This document shows positions 9,829 through 18,062 of a DNA stretch of 64,000 bases, piece by piece. The DNA comes from Nocardia altamirensis NBRC 108246 (lineage in GTDB: Bacteria; Actinomycetota; Actinomycetes; Mycobacteriales; Mycobacteriaceae): contig NZ_BDAY01000055.1 of the NCBI RefSeq assembly GCF_001612685.1, forward strand, positions 22,250 to 86,249, given 5' to 3'. Every line of letters starts with the position of its first letter. Positions within the stretch are counted from its first letter, which is position 1. The notes beneath the pieces were generated by a model. That model did not search any database, was not told the origin of the DNA, and saw nothing but the letters and a program-made list of their open reading frames with translations. The translations under genes and the position numbers were made by a program.

Positions 9829-11817
9829 CTAGCGCGAGCGTTGCTTGATCCGGGCTGTCAGTTCTTGCACCTGGTCGTAGACCCGGCGCCGCTCCGTCAT
9901 CTCCTTGCGGACTTTCTTCTCCGCGTACATCACCGTCGTATGGTCACGGCCGAATGCCTGACCGATCTTCGGCAGCGACAGGTCGGTCAGCTCCCGGCAC
10001 AGATACATCGCGATTTGGCGGGCCTGCGCCAGCGGCCGCGCCTTGCCCGGCCCGGTCAGCTCCTCGAGCGTGGTGTTGAAGTACTCGGCGGTGACGGCCA
10101 TGATCGTCGCCGCATTGATCTCCAGCGCCGCAGTGTCTGGCATCAGATCACGCAGCACCACCTCGGCCAGCGGCAGGTCGAGCGGCTGGCCGTTCAGCGA
10201 CGCGAACGCGGTCACCCGGATGAGCGCGCCCTCCAGCTCGCGGATGTTGCGCTCAACCCGCGTTGCGATCAGTTCCATCACGTCGTGCGGCACATCGAGC
10301 CGGTCCATCCTGGCCTTCTTGCGCAGGATCGCGATGCGCGTCTCCAGCTCCGGCGGCTGCACATCGGTGATCAGGCCCCACTCGAACCTGGTCCGCAGCC
10401 GTTCCTCCAGCGTCGCCAGCTGCTTGGGCGGGCGGTCGGACGAGACGACGATCTGTTTGTTGGCGTTGTGCAGGGTGTTGAAGGTATGGAAGAACTCCTC
10501 CTGGATACCTTCCTTGCCCTCGATGAACTGGATGTCGTCGACCAGCAGGATGTCGGTCTCGCGGTAGCGGCGTTTGAACGCCACCTTGCGGTCGTCGCGC
10601 AAGCTGTTGATGAAGTCGTTGGTGAACTCTTCGGTCGAGACGTACTTCACCCGCATGCCGGGGAACAGCCGCTGGGCGTAGTGCCCGGCGGCGTGTAGTA
10701 GGTGCGTCTTGCCCAAACCTGAAGCGCCCCAAACGAACAGCGGGTTGTAAGCGCGGGCAGGAGCCTCCGCGATGGCGACCGCGGCGGCGTGCGCGAAGCG
10801 GTTGGACGCGCCGATGACGAACGTTTCGAAGGTGTACTTCGCGTTCAGGCTGGCCGAGGAGCTCGAGGGCGCCGCGGACTCCTGCGACTTGGTGAAGTAG
10901 GTCGGCCACGTGTTGCGCACGTTGACCACGGGTTCGTCGTTGCGTTGCTGACCGTCGGTGTCGCGGACCGAATCGTGCGCGGGATCCTCGGCCGACGCCG
11001 CCTCGCGCACCGGCGTCCGGACCGGACCGCGCATGGTGGCCGGACCGGGGTCGGGGGTGAACAGCGACTCCTGCCCCGGCGGGATCGACTCGCGCCGGGA
11101 CGGCATCTCCTGTTCGCGGCGTTGGGGCGGGGCTTGATCGCGTCGGCCCGTCGGTACTTCGGCAGGCACCGGGTAGTCGTCGCGGTCGGCGTAGTCGCCG
11201 TTGGTGTAGTCCTGGCGGTCGTACTCGCCGGCGGATGCGTAGTCCGGTGCGTAGTCGTTGTCGGCGTAGTCGTTGCCGCCGTTGTACTCCGCGGCCGGTG
11301 CGTAGTCGTTGGGCTGGGCGTAGTCGTTCGATTGCGCGTAGCGCGGCGCCGGATAGTCGTCGTGCGTCGGGTACTCGTTGCCGGGGTAGCCGGGTTGGTT
11401 GCGTCCGTTGTCCCTGGGGCCGTTGTCACGGGGACCGTTGTCCCTCGGTCCGTTGTCGCGCGCGCGTTCCGGTCGGCTTGTCATCCTGGCGTGCCGAGGG
11501 TTGTTGCCCGCCCGCTCGGTGGGCTGGACCGTCGGCGCGGCGATGCGCACGCCGAGTCCCTCCACCTGGGGGCCGAGTCGCCGGGCCAGCGACCGCAGGA
11601 TCGGCTCGCGCAGATCGCGTTCAATGGCCTCCTGAGCCAACGAGGAAGGCACCGAGAGCAGGGCGAACCCCTGCGCGACCGTCAGCGGCTTGACCAGTTT
11701 CAGCCAGGCCTGCTGTGCGCGGGTGACCGCCGGAATGGCTCCGTCCGGCGACCCGGTGGTCAGCTCGGCGACTACCTCGGGCCACACCGTGGCCAACACG
11801 TTCTGCTCGTCGTCCAT
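9829..11817 (-). CDS. dnaA: Chromosomal replication initiator DnaA
   Basis: DnaA is the AAA+ initiator that binds DnaA boxes and melts oriC. Domain I is at about residues 1-95. Domain III has Walker A GASGLGKT (364-371), Walker B LLVDDIQF (424-431) and sensor II around VERNIRELEGAL. Domain IV ends with the box-recognition motif GRDHTTV (623-629). The 662-residue length is well above the roughly 500 of M. tuberculosis. The excess is in domain II (about 100-325), which has four PRDNG/RDNG repeats (120-139) followed by a Tyr/Asp/Asn-rich tract (about 144-216). The ATG at 11817 has GAGGAAA upstream. Expression is probably autoregulated through the DnaA boxes at 12011-12041. Confidence 0.98.
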   Translation of the reverse strand: MDDEQNVLATVWPEVVAELTTGSPDGAIPAVTRAQQAWLKLVKPLTVAQGFALLSVPSSLAQEAIERDLREPILRSLARRLGPQVEGLGVRIAAPTVQPTERAGNNPRHARMTSRPERARDNGPRDNGPRDNGPRDNGRNQPGYPGNEYPTHDDYPAPRYAQSNDYAQPNDYAPAAEYNGGNDYADNDYAPDYASAGEYDRQDYTNGDYADRDDYPVPAEVPTGRRDQAPPQRREQEMPSRRESIPPGQESLFTPDPGPATMRGPVRTPVREAASAEDPAHDSVRDTDGQQRNDEPVVNVRNTWPTYFTKSQESAAPSSSSASLNAKYTFETFVIGASNRFAHAAAVAIAEAPARAYNPLFVWGASGLGKTHLLHAAGHYAQRLFPGMRVKYVSTEEFTNDFINSLRDDRKVAFKRRYRETDILLVDDIQFIEGKEGIQEEFFHTFNTLHNANKQIVVSSDRPPKQLATLEERLRTRFEWGLITDVQPPELETRIAILRKKARMDRLDVPHDVMELIATRVERNIRELEGALIRVTAFASLNGQPLDLPLAEVVLRDLMPDTAALEINAATIMAVTAEYFNTTLEELTGPGKARPLAQARQIAMYLCRELTDLSLPKIGQAFGRDHTTVMYAEKKVRKEMTERRRVYDQVQELTARIKQRSR

Positions 11818-12010
11818 GCAGTTTCCTCCCCGGAAGTAGGTCGATAGGAGCAGACGGCCGGGGCACGCGGGGAAATTGTGGCGACGACCATGCTCGGGTC
11901 GGTACCGTGATCCTGCGTACGTCCGTAACCGGTTCGGACGCTGCCCAGATCCCCAGTCCGGGCGGCGGCGTTGGCACCGTCGGCCCTACGAATATGCCAC
12001 TCCAGGGGTC

Positions 12011-12041
12011 TTTCCACACAATTATCCACAGATGTGGAGAA
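12011..12041. promoter_or_regulatory. DnaA-box cluster upstream of dnaA
   Basis: TTATCCACA at 12022-12030 is an exact match to the consensus DnaA box. TTTCCACAC lies just before it (12011-12019) and TGTGGAGAA, an inverted imperfect box, just after (12033-12041). The placement about 200 bp upstream of the dnaA start fits DnaA autoregulation or an accessory half-origin. Confidence 0.8.
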
Positions 12042-12248
12042 CCCTGTGTAACTGTGAAACGCCGTTGCGCGCCGACTCGGCAGGGCTCTGACCAGCGGTT
12101 CTGTAGCAATCCCCGAGCAAAGCGTGTTGGTGTTACGCCCGGGCGTGGCTAGGGGTGTGGACGAACTCACGGAAATACTCACAGGGTCTGACCGGTCGAG
12201 ACCCGTTCCCCCTGGTCGCGCGTCCGAACCAGCTGGGGTGGGGCGAGT

Positions 12249-12277
12249 TTGACCCGCTCCGAGCCGATCAGTACCCT
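12249..12277 (+). promoter_or_regulatory. Candidate rpmH promoter
   Basis: TTGACC (12249-12254) and TACCCT (12272-12277) are separated by 17 bp, as expected for a housekeeping actinobacterial promoter. They lie about 185 bp upstream of the rpmH start on the same strand. Prediction by eye only. Confidence 0.45.
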
Positions 12278-12461
12278 CGTACAGTCACCCTTTGGTGCGG
12301 TGGCGGTCTTGTGCTGACCGCGTGTAGGTCGTTATCGACCGACTGTGCGCCAAGACCGACGCGCCGATGATGACCAGACCTGCGATTCATCGCGAATACC
12401 TGTTTCACCGAAAAAAGCTTCGGGTACCGACTGGTGCCCACTGACTCGAGGAGTGTTGACC

Positions 12462-12605
12462 GTGGCCAAGGGCAAGCGGACGTTCCAGCCGAACAACCGT
12501 CGTCGGGCGCGCGTCCACGGCTTCCGTCTCCGGATGCGCACCCGTGCGGGTCGCGCCATCGTCTCGGCGCGCCGCCGCAAGGGCCGCGCCGAACTCACTG
12601 CCTGA
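12462..12605 (+). CDS. rpmH: 50S ribosomal protein L34
   Basis: L34 is a small basic protein of the large ribosomal subunit. The 47 residues beginning (M)AKGKRTFQPNNRRRARVHG show the invariant family signature and the Arg/Lys-rich GFRLRMRTRAGRAI core. The GTG at 12462 is chosen because the family starts one residue before AKGKRTFQP and because GAGGAG sits eight bases upstream. The longer open frame beginning at 12345 is not the gene. It heads the conserved rpmH-rnpA-yidD-yidC-jag run. Confidence 0.97.
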   Translation: MAKGKRTFQPNNRRRARVHGFRLRMRTRAGRAIVSARRRKGRAELTA

Positions 12606-12626
12606 TCCTCGCTCGCGGACGCTCGG

Positions 12627-13034
12627 GTGTTGCCTGAGCCGTATCGGTTGCATCATCGTGCCGACTTCTCCCGGACGGTGCGCCGCGGCCAGCGAATCGG
12701 GAGGCGAGATCTCGTCGTACACGTGCTGAAACACGAGTATGACGGAGTCGTGGACGTGCAAGGACGATCTGACGATCCGGCCGATGGGCTGGTCCGCGTA
12801 GGCGGGCCGCGCTTCGGGCTGATCGTCAGCAAGGCGGTGGGCAACGCGGTGATTCGACACCGTGTGGCCCGCCGCCTGCGTCATATGTGCGGCCAGGTGA
12901 TCCCCGAGCTGCCCGCGGAGACCGACATCGTCATCCGCGCGCTGCCCGGCGCGGCCAACGCCTCCTCGGCGGAACTGCTGCGCCAGCTCCGCGGTGCGGT
13001 GCGCAAACTCGGGTTCGCAGCAGGCACAGCATGA
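12627..13034 (+). CDS. rnpA: Ribonuclease P protein component
   Basis: This is the protein subunit of RNase P, which assists the RNA subunit in removing tRNA 5' leaders. The 135 residues contain the conserved RNR-type motif region (GNAVIRHRVARRLRH, about 80-94) and the family pattern RFGLIVSKAVGNAV just before it. An insertion of about 15 residues (VVDVQGRSDDPADGLVRVGG) precedes that core and is absent from the M. tuberculosis protein as I recall it. The GTG at 12627 starts the frame, 21 bp after the rpmH stop. Confidence 0.95.
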   Translation: MLPEPYRLHHRADFSRTVRRGQRIGRRDLVVHVLKHEYDGVVDVQGRSDDPADGLVRVGGPRFGLIVSKAVGNAVIRHRVARRLRHMCGQVIPELPAETDIVIRALPGAANASSAELLRQLRGAVRKLGFAAGTA

Positions 13035-13429
13035 GCCTGCCAACGAAGATCGGTCGGCTACCGGCGAACGCACTGATATTTCTGATCGAGTTGTATCGGA
13101 CCTACGTCTCCCCCACCCGCATGCCGGTGTGCCGTTTCACCCCGACTTGTAGCGAGTACGCCGTCACCGCATTGCGGACGCGCGGACTGTTCGTCGGGCT
13201 CGGATTGGCAGCCGTTCGACTGGCCAAATGTGCACCCTGGCACCCTGGTGGGTGGGACCCGGTTCCGGAGCGGAAGCGAAGCACCGTTCGCACCGCGCCA
13301 GGGACCGTGGCAGCCACCGATCCGGCGCCGCAGGAAACCAGCCTGCAGGCCGAGCCGGTGTCGGAACCGAAGGCTTGGAAAGGATCACCGCGCGCGGTGA
13401 TCGGCGATACGAACGACGGGAGTGCATAG
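13031..13429 (+). CDS. yidD: Membrane protein insertion efficiency factor YidD
   Basis: YidD is a small membrane-associated protein that aids YidC/Sec insertion of inner-membrane proteins. The family signature CRFTPTCSEYAVTALRTRG is present, with an N-terminal amphipathic segment NALIFLIELYRTYVSPTRMP. The start ATG at 13031 overlaps the rnpA stop (ATGA), indicating translational coupling. The family core ends at about residue 82. The remaining 50 residues are a Pro/Thr/Ala-rich tail with no assignable role. The protein is 132 residues, longer than the usual 70-120. Confidence 0.94.
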   Translation: MSLPTKIGRLPANALIFLIELYRTYVSPTRMPVCRFTPTCSEYAVTALRTRGLFVGLGLAAVRLAKCAPWHPGGWDPVPERKRSTVRTAPGTVAATDPAPQETSLQAEPVSEPKAWKGSPRAVIGDTNDGSA

Positions 13430-13433
13430 AGCC

Positions 13434-14525
13434 GTGCTCGACTTCATTTATTACCCGGTTTCCTGGATCTTATGGTTCTGGCATCGGGTCTTCGGGTTCG
13501 CGTTCGGCCCCGACAACGGCCTTACCTGGGCACTTGCCGTGGTGTTCCTCGTCTTCACGTTGCGCGTACTGCTCTACAAGCCGTTCGTGAAGCAGGTACG
13601 CACCACCAAGCAGATGCAGGAGCTGCAGCCGCAGATCAAGGAACTGCAGAAGAAGTACAAGAACGACCGCCAGAAGATGGCGGTCGAGATGCAGAAGCTG
13701 CAGAAGGACCACGGCTTCAACCCGCTGATGGGCTGTCTGCCGATCCTGGCCCAGGTGCCGGTGTTCCTCGGCCTGTTCCATGTGCTGCGTTCGTTCAACC
13801 GGACCGGTCACGGGATCGGGCAGCTCGGCATGTCGGCCTACGACAACGCGCACACGCCGAACTATGTCTTCAGCGCGACCGATGTGCAGTCGTTCCTGAG
13901 CGCCCGCATCTTCGGCGCACCGATCTCTGCCTTCATCACCAGCCCGACCAGCGAGCTGCAGGCGTTCGCCGACTACGGCGGGGTGCCGACCAAGGTCACC
14001 ATCGCGATCATCGCGATCCCACTGATGGTCATCGCCGGCCTGGCCACCCACTTCAACGCGCGTGCCTCGGTCGCCAGGCAGACGCCGGAGGCGGCCGCCA
14101 ACCCGCAGGCCGCGATGATGAACAAGCTTGCGCTGTGGGTCTTCCCGCTCGGCGTGCTCGTCGGTGGTCCCTTCCTGCCGATCGCCATCCTCCTGTACTG
14201 GGTCTCCAACAACATCTGGACCTACGGGCAGCAGCACCTCGTCTTCGGTCGCATGGAGAAGGAAGAAGAAGAGAAGAAGCAGGCCAAGCTGGAGCAGCGC
14301 GCGCAGAACGCGCCGAAGCCTGGCGTCAAGCCGGTCAACACGAAGAAGAAGGCAGCGTCGAGCGCGGCCGATGCCGTGGACGCCGAGGATGCGACCGACG
14401 GGGCCGACGCCTCGCCGTCGACGAACGGCACCGGCAAGACGCCGACCAAGGCCACCGGTCAGCGCAGGCCGGGTGGCCAGCGGCGGCCGAACCGGGGCAG
14501 GGCGAACCAAAAGCGCCGTCGCTGA
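13434..14525 (+). CDS. yidC: Membrane protein insertase YidC
   Basis: YidC/Oxa1-family insertase of the cytoplasmic membrane. The segments read FIYYPVSWILWFWHRVFG (TM1 side), the TWALAVVFLVFTLRVLLYKPF helix, a coiled cytoplasmic region (KQMQELQPQIKELQKKYK), the HGFNPLMGCLPILAQVPVFLGLF segment and further TMs around 180-275. The C-terminal tail is Lys/Glu- then Arg-rich, typical of ribosome-binding YidC tails. Two GTG starts are possible, at 13422 and 13434. The second gives MLDFIYYP and has GGGAG 11 bases upstream, and the gene closely follows or overlaps yidD. Confidence 0.96.
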   Translation: MLDFIYYPVSWILWFWHRVFGFAFGPDNGLTWALAVVFLVFTLRVLLYKPFVKQVRTTKQMQELQPQIKELQKKYKNDRQKMAVEMQKLQKDHGFNPLMGCLPILAQVPVFLGLFHVLRSFNRTGHGIGQLGMSAYDNAHTPNYVFSATDVQSFLSARIFGAPISAFITSPTSELQAFADYGGVPTKVTIAIIAIPLMVIAGLATHFNARASVARQTPEAAANPQAAMMNKLALWVFPLGVLVGGPFLPIAILLYWVSNNIWTYGQQHLVFGRMEKEEEEKKQAKLEQRAQNAPKPGVKPVNTKKKAASSAADAVDAEDATDGADASPSTNGTGKTPTKATGQRRPGGQRRPNRGRANQKRRR

Positions 14526-14630
14526 TCGCATTTCGGTGGTCGGCAGGCCACCACGCTGAGCAACCCTTTGATCGCGCACCGTCCGGCGGCGAGCGCCCGG
14601 CGAGCGCGATGAGCAGATGAAGGAAACCAA

Positions 14631-15182
14631 ATGACAGTTGAGACCGACGGAGGGGACGCCACAGTGGCGACGACGATGGTGAACGCCGGAACGGACGCCG
14701 ACGATGTCGTGAACGATGCCGAAGAAGCCCTGATCGAAGAGGGCGAGATCGCTGGCGACTACCTGGAGCAGTTACTCGACGTGCTCGACTTCGACGGTGA
14801 TATCGATCTCGACGTCGAAGGCGACCGGGCCATCGTGAGCATCGATGGTGGCCGTGATCTGTCAAAGCTGGTGGGCCGCAACGGCGAAACGCTCGACGCC
14901 CTACAAGAACTGACCCGCCTGGCCGTGCAGCAGGCGACCGGCGTGCGCAGCAGGCTGATGTTGGACGTGGCCGGCTGGCGGGCCAAGCGCCGGGAAGATC
15001 TGAGTGCGCTCGGTACCGCCGCCGCGCAGCGGGTGCTCGAGACGGGGGCACCGGAGTCGCTGGCTCCGATGACGCCGTTCGAGCGCAAGATCGTGCACGA
15101 CGCGGTCGCGGTGATCGATGGCGTCAGCAGCGAGAGCGAGGGCGTCGAGCCGAACCGGCACGTCGTGGTTGTTCCGTCCTGA
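14631..15182 (+). CDS. jag: Jag/KhpB-like KH-R3H RNA-binding protein
   Basis: The protein (183 residues) has an acidic N-terminus, a KH-like domain around DLSKLVGRNGETLDALQELTRL (about 80-105, with the GRNG variant of the GxxG loop) and an R3H domain at about 115-165 (LDVAGWRAKRREDL, then PMTPFERKIVHDAV). It lacks the N-terminal Jag_N domain, as in other actinobacteria. Proteins of this family bind RNA, often with KhpA, and influence cell elongation and division. Gene order yidC-jag-rsmG is conserved. The ATG at 14631 has AAGGAAA upstream. Confidence 0.93.
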   Translation: MTVETDGGDATVATTMVNAGTDADDVVNDAEEALIEEGEIAGDYLEQLLDVLDFDGDIDLDVEGDRAIVSIDGGRDLSKLVGRNGETLDALQELTRLAVQQATGVRSRLMLDVAGWRAKRREDLSALGTAAAQRVLETGAPESLAPMTPFERKIVHDAVAVIDGVSSESEGVEPNRHVVVVPS

Positions 15183-15349
15183 GTGAATAAGCGCGTCGCC
15201 CGGACATCCCTCGGGCCCGGCGCATTTCGTCACCCTGACGGGGTAGTGGTTGGATAGGGCCTCTGGTCTTCGGATCGGGGGCCCTGTTCGTGTCCGCACC
15301 TGAATGTCCGTCTGTCGCTACCTCTCTGATCGACTCGAGTTCGGAAGGA

Positions 15350-15365
15350 TGTTTCACGTGGAACG
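15350..15365 (+). promoter_or_regulatory. parS-like site overlapping the rsmG start
   Basis: TGTTTCACGTGGAACG matches the parS consensus closely, including the CACGTG centre. It spans the translation start of rsmG, between a GGAAGGA ribosome-binding site and the GTG start codon, so ParB binding here could also affect rsmG expression. Confidence 0.85.
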
Positions 15366-16125
15366 AGATCTCGGTGGAACCACCGCGTTGCCTGCCGAGC
15401 TGGAACCACCCGCGACGGCTGCGGCGGTGTTCGGCGACCGACTCGAGCTCGCCCGCCGATACTGTGCGGCGCTCGCCACCGCCGGCGTGGAGCGCGGGCT
15501 GATCGGTCCGCGCGAGGTGCCCCGGCTCTGGGATCGCCACCTCCTCAACTGCGCGGTGGTCGGCGAGCTGATCGCCGAAGGCGCCTCGGTCGTCGACATC
15601 GGCAGCGGCGCGGGCCTACCCGGAATCCCCTTGGCCATCGCGCGGCCCGACCTCCGCATCACCCTGGTCGAGCCCCTCCTGCGCCGCACCATCTTCCTCA
15701 GCGAGTTCATCGAAGCCGCCGGACTCGACGTCACCGTCGTCCGCGGCCGCGCCGAACAATCCGGTGTCATGAAGGAAGCAGGCGGCGCCGACGTCGTCAC
15801 CTCTCGCGCAGTGGCCCCCCTCGGCAAGCTCGCGCAGTGGTCCCTCCCCCTCCTGCACGACCACGGCCGCATGCTCGCCCTCAAAGGAATCAGCGCCGCC
15901 GAAGAACTCGAACGCGACGCCGAAGCTCTGGCCCGCGCCGGCGCAGGCAACACCGCCGTCCTCGAATGCGGCGTCGGGCTGGTCGACACCCCCACCTTGG
16001 TCATCAGCGCCGAACGCCTCCCCCGCGCCGAACGCACGCCGCGCCGCGAACACGCGGCTGCCCGCAAGGAAGCGAAAGCGGCGAAGCGCGCAGCCGCGCC
16101 CGTCCGCGGTCGCAAGACGAAATAG
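15358..16125 (+). CDS. rsmG: 16S rRNA (guanine-527-N7)-methyltransferase RsmG
   Basis: RsmG (GidB) methylates G527 of 16S rRNA using S-adenosylmethionine; loss gives low-level streptomycin resistance in other bacteria. The fold is visible in LWDRHLLNCAVVGELI, VVDIGSGAGLPGIPLAIARPD (SAM-binding motif I) and the VTSRAVAPLGKL segment. The C-terminus is unusually rich in Ala, Arg and Lys. I prefer the GTG at 15358 because GGAAGGA precedes it at good spacing. In-frame alternatives are the ATGs at 15349 (no spacing from the SD) and 15304. A parS-like site covers the start. Confidence 0.95.
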   Translation: MERDLGGTTALPAELEPPATAAAVFGDRLELARRYCAALATAGVERGLIGPREVPRLWDRHLLNCAVVGELIAEGASVVDIGSGAGLPGIPLAIARPDLRITLVEPLLRRTIFLSEFIEAAGLDVTVVRGRAEQSGVMKEAGGADVVTSRAVAPLGKLAQWSLPLLHDHGRMLALKGISAAEELERDAEALARAGAGNTAVLECGVGLVDTPTLVISAERLPRAERTPRREHAAARKEAKAAKRAAAPVRGRKTK

Positions 16126-16599
16126 TTCGCGGTGTGGCGGAGCGAATCCGTCCGGCCGCCGCGACCAGACCTAGACGGCACACCGTCTCTCGTGCCCCAC
16201 ATGGGGAGCCGCCATCGGTTGCGGCGGCAGGCGGGCCGCTAGGCGAAGCAAGCGCGGCGCCAACGGCCTGCCCGTCCGGCGTGTTGTAGCGGGCCGTGGC
16301 GCCGCCGAAATCCGAAGCGAAGCGGTGGACGGGGTGACGACCGTCGGCCTCCGCCGGTTCGCGACATATCGGTTGTGCGCTGCGGGCGGTAGTTCGCGGA
16401 CAAGTCAAAGGGTTCGTCGGCGAGTGACGCGGCCACGGATCCCGCGTTGGCAGCGGTGGCGCGGCAGGCGAACTTGCGTGGACGGGATGCGATTCGTCGC
16501 CTTCGGGCGGGTGGTTCGCCGGCAAGGAAGGAGCCTTCGTCCGCTCTGGCCACGAGAGCGCCACCCTTAGCTTCGAGCGGAGTAGCGCGGGCGTCAGTT

Positions 16600-17010
16600 C
16601 GGAACGGTTCCCCCGCCAGTCCCCCTCGCTCGAACGGCGCGCCTCGCTCTGTGCACCGAACCGGTCTGGAGTGGTGGTCGCGTGGAGGCTGAGGTGGGGT
16701 CGGGCGGGGGTTGACTTGCAACGGTCCCCCTCCGGTCCTCTCGTTCGTATGATGCGCCTCAGTTCTCTGCACCGAGCTGGTCCGGTGTGGTGGTCGCAGG
16801 GAGACCGCGCGGGGTCGCGCGGGGTCGGCTCGGAACGGTGCCCGCCGGTCCCCCGCGCTAGAAGGGTGCCTCGGTCTCTGCGCCGAGCCGGTGTGGTGGT
16901 CGCGGGAGACGGCGCGGGGGTCGGCTTGGAACGAGGGTGCCCTCCGGTGCCCGCGCTGGAGGGGCGCCTCGTTCTCTGCACTGAGCCGGTCTGGCGCGGC
17001 CACCCCTGAA
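16600..17010. repeat. Degenerate tandem repeat, unit about 97-118 bp
   Basis: Units are marked by CTCTG(T)GCACCGA-like starts at 16647, 16765, 16877 and 16974. Each is followed by GGTGTGGTGGTCGC-like and TCGGCTCGGAACGGTGCC-like segments. Unit lengths are 118, 112 and 97 bp, and a partial unit lies on the left. Divergence suggests an old expansion. Confidence 0.65.
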
Positions 17011-17044
17011 GCCGCCACCTCTGAGGTAGGGGTGCCAATGAGTT

Positions 17045-17060
17045 GGTTTCACATGAAACA
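17045..17060 (+). promoter_or_regulatory. parS-like site, CACATG centre
   Basis: GGTTTCACATGAAACA: perfect TTTCA/TGAAA arms with a CACATG centre instead of CACGTG. It is identical over all 16 bases to the site at 17618. Confidence 0.75.
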
Positions 17061-17303
17061 TCGGACTCTCCGATGCCAGTTGAGGCCGATCGTCTGCAGG
17101 GCGGTTGAGGGGGCGGGGCAGGCGGCTTGGATTGCTCTTCTGATTCGGCGTGCACCCCCTGATTCGGCGTGCAGCGAATCACTCCGCGCGGTTGGTCATT
17201 CGCGTGTGCGGTGGCCACCGCGTCATGGCTCGTCGTCTCCGCGTCCTGCCACCAGCGTCACCGTTCGGCCTACCGTGACCGCCACACCGAACCCGGTCGC
17301 TCT

Positions 17304-17510
17304 GGCGGATCGAGCGCTCTGGCGGATCGGGAGCGCTGGAGGATCGGACGCACCCGAGGATCGAGCGCACCCGAAAGAACGGGCGCGCTCGAAGAACGGG
17401 CGCACCGGAAGAACGGGCGCGCTCGAAGAACGGGCGCGCTCGAAGAACGGGCGCACCGGAAGAACGGGCGCACCGGAAGAACGGGCGTGCTGGAGGATCG
17501 AGCGCACCGG
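17304..17510. repeat. 17-bp tandem repeat (minisatellite), about 12 copies
   Basis: The unit is GAAGAACGGGCGCGCTC or its variant ending GCACCG, with more divergent GGCGGATCGAGCGCTCT-type units at the left edge and GAGGATCGAGCGCACCG at the right. One unit is 18 bp. The two unit types alternate irregularly, suggesting slippage or unequal exchange. The array is flanked by parS-like sites on both sides. Confidence 0.9.
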
Positions 17511-17617
17511 AATGAGTAGCGGATCAGCTGCGTGTTGTGGGCGCGGGGAGATCTGCATGAGTTACGGACGCTCTCGAAGTCCGCTGCGGGCGGTTCCGGC
17601 GTTCGGAGGCGGGAGCT

Positions 17618-17633
17618 GGTTTCACATGAAACA
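17618..17633 (+). promoter_or_regulatory. parS-like site, CACATG centre
   Basis: GGTTTCACATGAAACA, identical to the site at 17045-17060 and in the same orientation. Confidence 0.75.
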
Positions 17634-17864
17634 TGGATGCCGGGGATACGCCGCGCAGCGTCGCCGGGGATCCATCGTTCCGTACTCCCCTACGTCCATG
17701 GACGGGCGAGCCGTGCGGTACCCCTCTGTTCCACGGACGCATCGACGCTGGCGTTGTGGGGCCAGCCGATGGGTTGTCTGGAGACGGGTTGTCTGGAGGC
17801 CGTCCGCGCCGGGTCGACCGGGTGGCGGTTCGGCGCGGATGCTTGTCCGATCCCAACGCCAATC

Positions 17865-17880
17865 GGTTTCACGGGAAACA
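17865..17880 (+). promoter_or_regulatory. parS-like site, CACGGG centre
   Basis: GGTTTCACGGGAAACA keeps the GTTTC/GAAAC arms but has CACGGG in the centre, one substitution from CACGTG. Confidence 0.7.
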
Positions 17881-18046
17881 TGTCTCTTCGCCCCCCCGTC
17901 GCCGCCGAGGGAGCGGCAACAAGATCTGCGCCCCCATCCACATCCGGGATCCCGTCTATGGATGCCCGACTGCTAGGACGCCGCTGCCCGAGCAGCGGGC
18001 AGAGGCGCGTGGATCCACCCGCGCGTAAGGGTTCTGAGTGTCGCAC

Positions 18047-18062
18047 CGTTTCACGGGAAACA
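18047..18062 (+). promoter_or_regulatory. parS-like site, CACGGG centre
   Basis: CGTTTCACGGGAAACA differs from the site at 17865 only in the first base. Confidence 0.7.

Larger units (their letters stand above)
11818..12461. other. dnaA-rpmH intergenic region with DnaA boxes and divergent promoters
   Basis: This is a 644-bp gene-free divergent region. It carries a consensus DnaA box (12022-12030) with neighbouring imperfect boxes and, further right, a plausible rpmH promoter. The dnaA promoter must lie on the minus strand here, but I could not place it with confidence. In many bacteria this gap forms part of a bipartite origin. No open frame in it looks like a gene. Confidence 0.7.

Noticed and set aside
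16004..17218. 404-codon minus-strand frame overlapping rsmG
   Set aside because: It starts inside rsmG antisense and then reads through the degenerate repeats, giving a Pro/Arg/His low-complexity product. No domain is recognisable.
17304..17510. CRISPR array
   Set aside because: Units are contiguous 17-mers without spacers, and no cas genes are near. This is a minisatellite.
16891..17976. 361-codon plus-strand frame in the parS region
   Set aside because: It runs through three parS-like sites and the 17-bp minisatellite, whose period breaks codon phase. No family resemblance.
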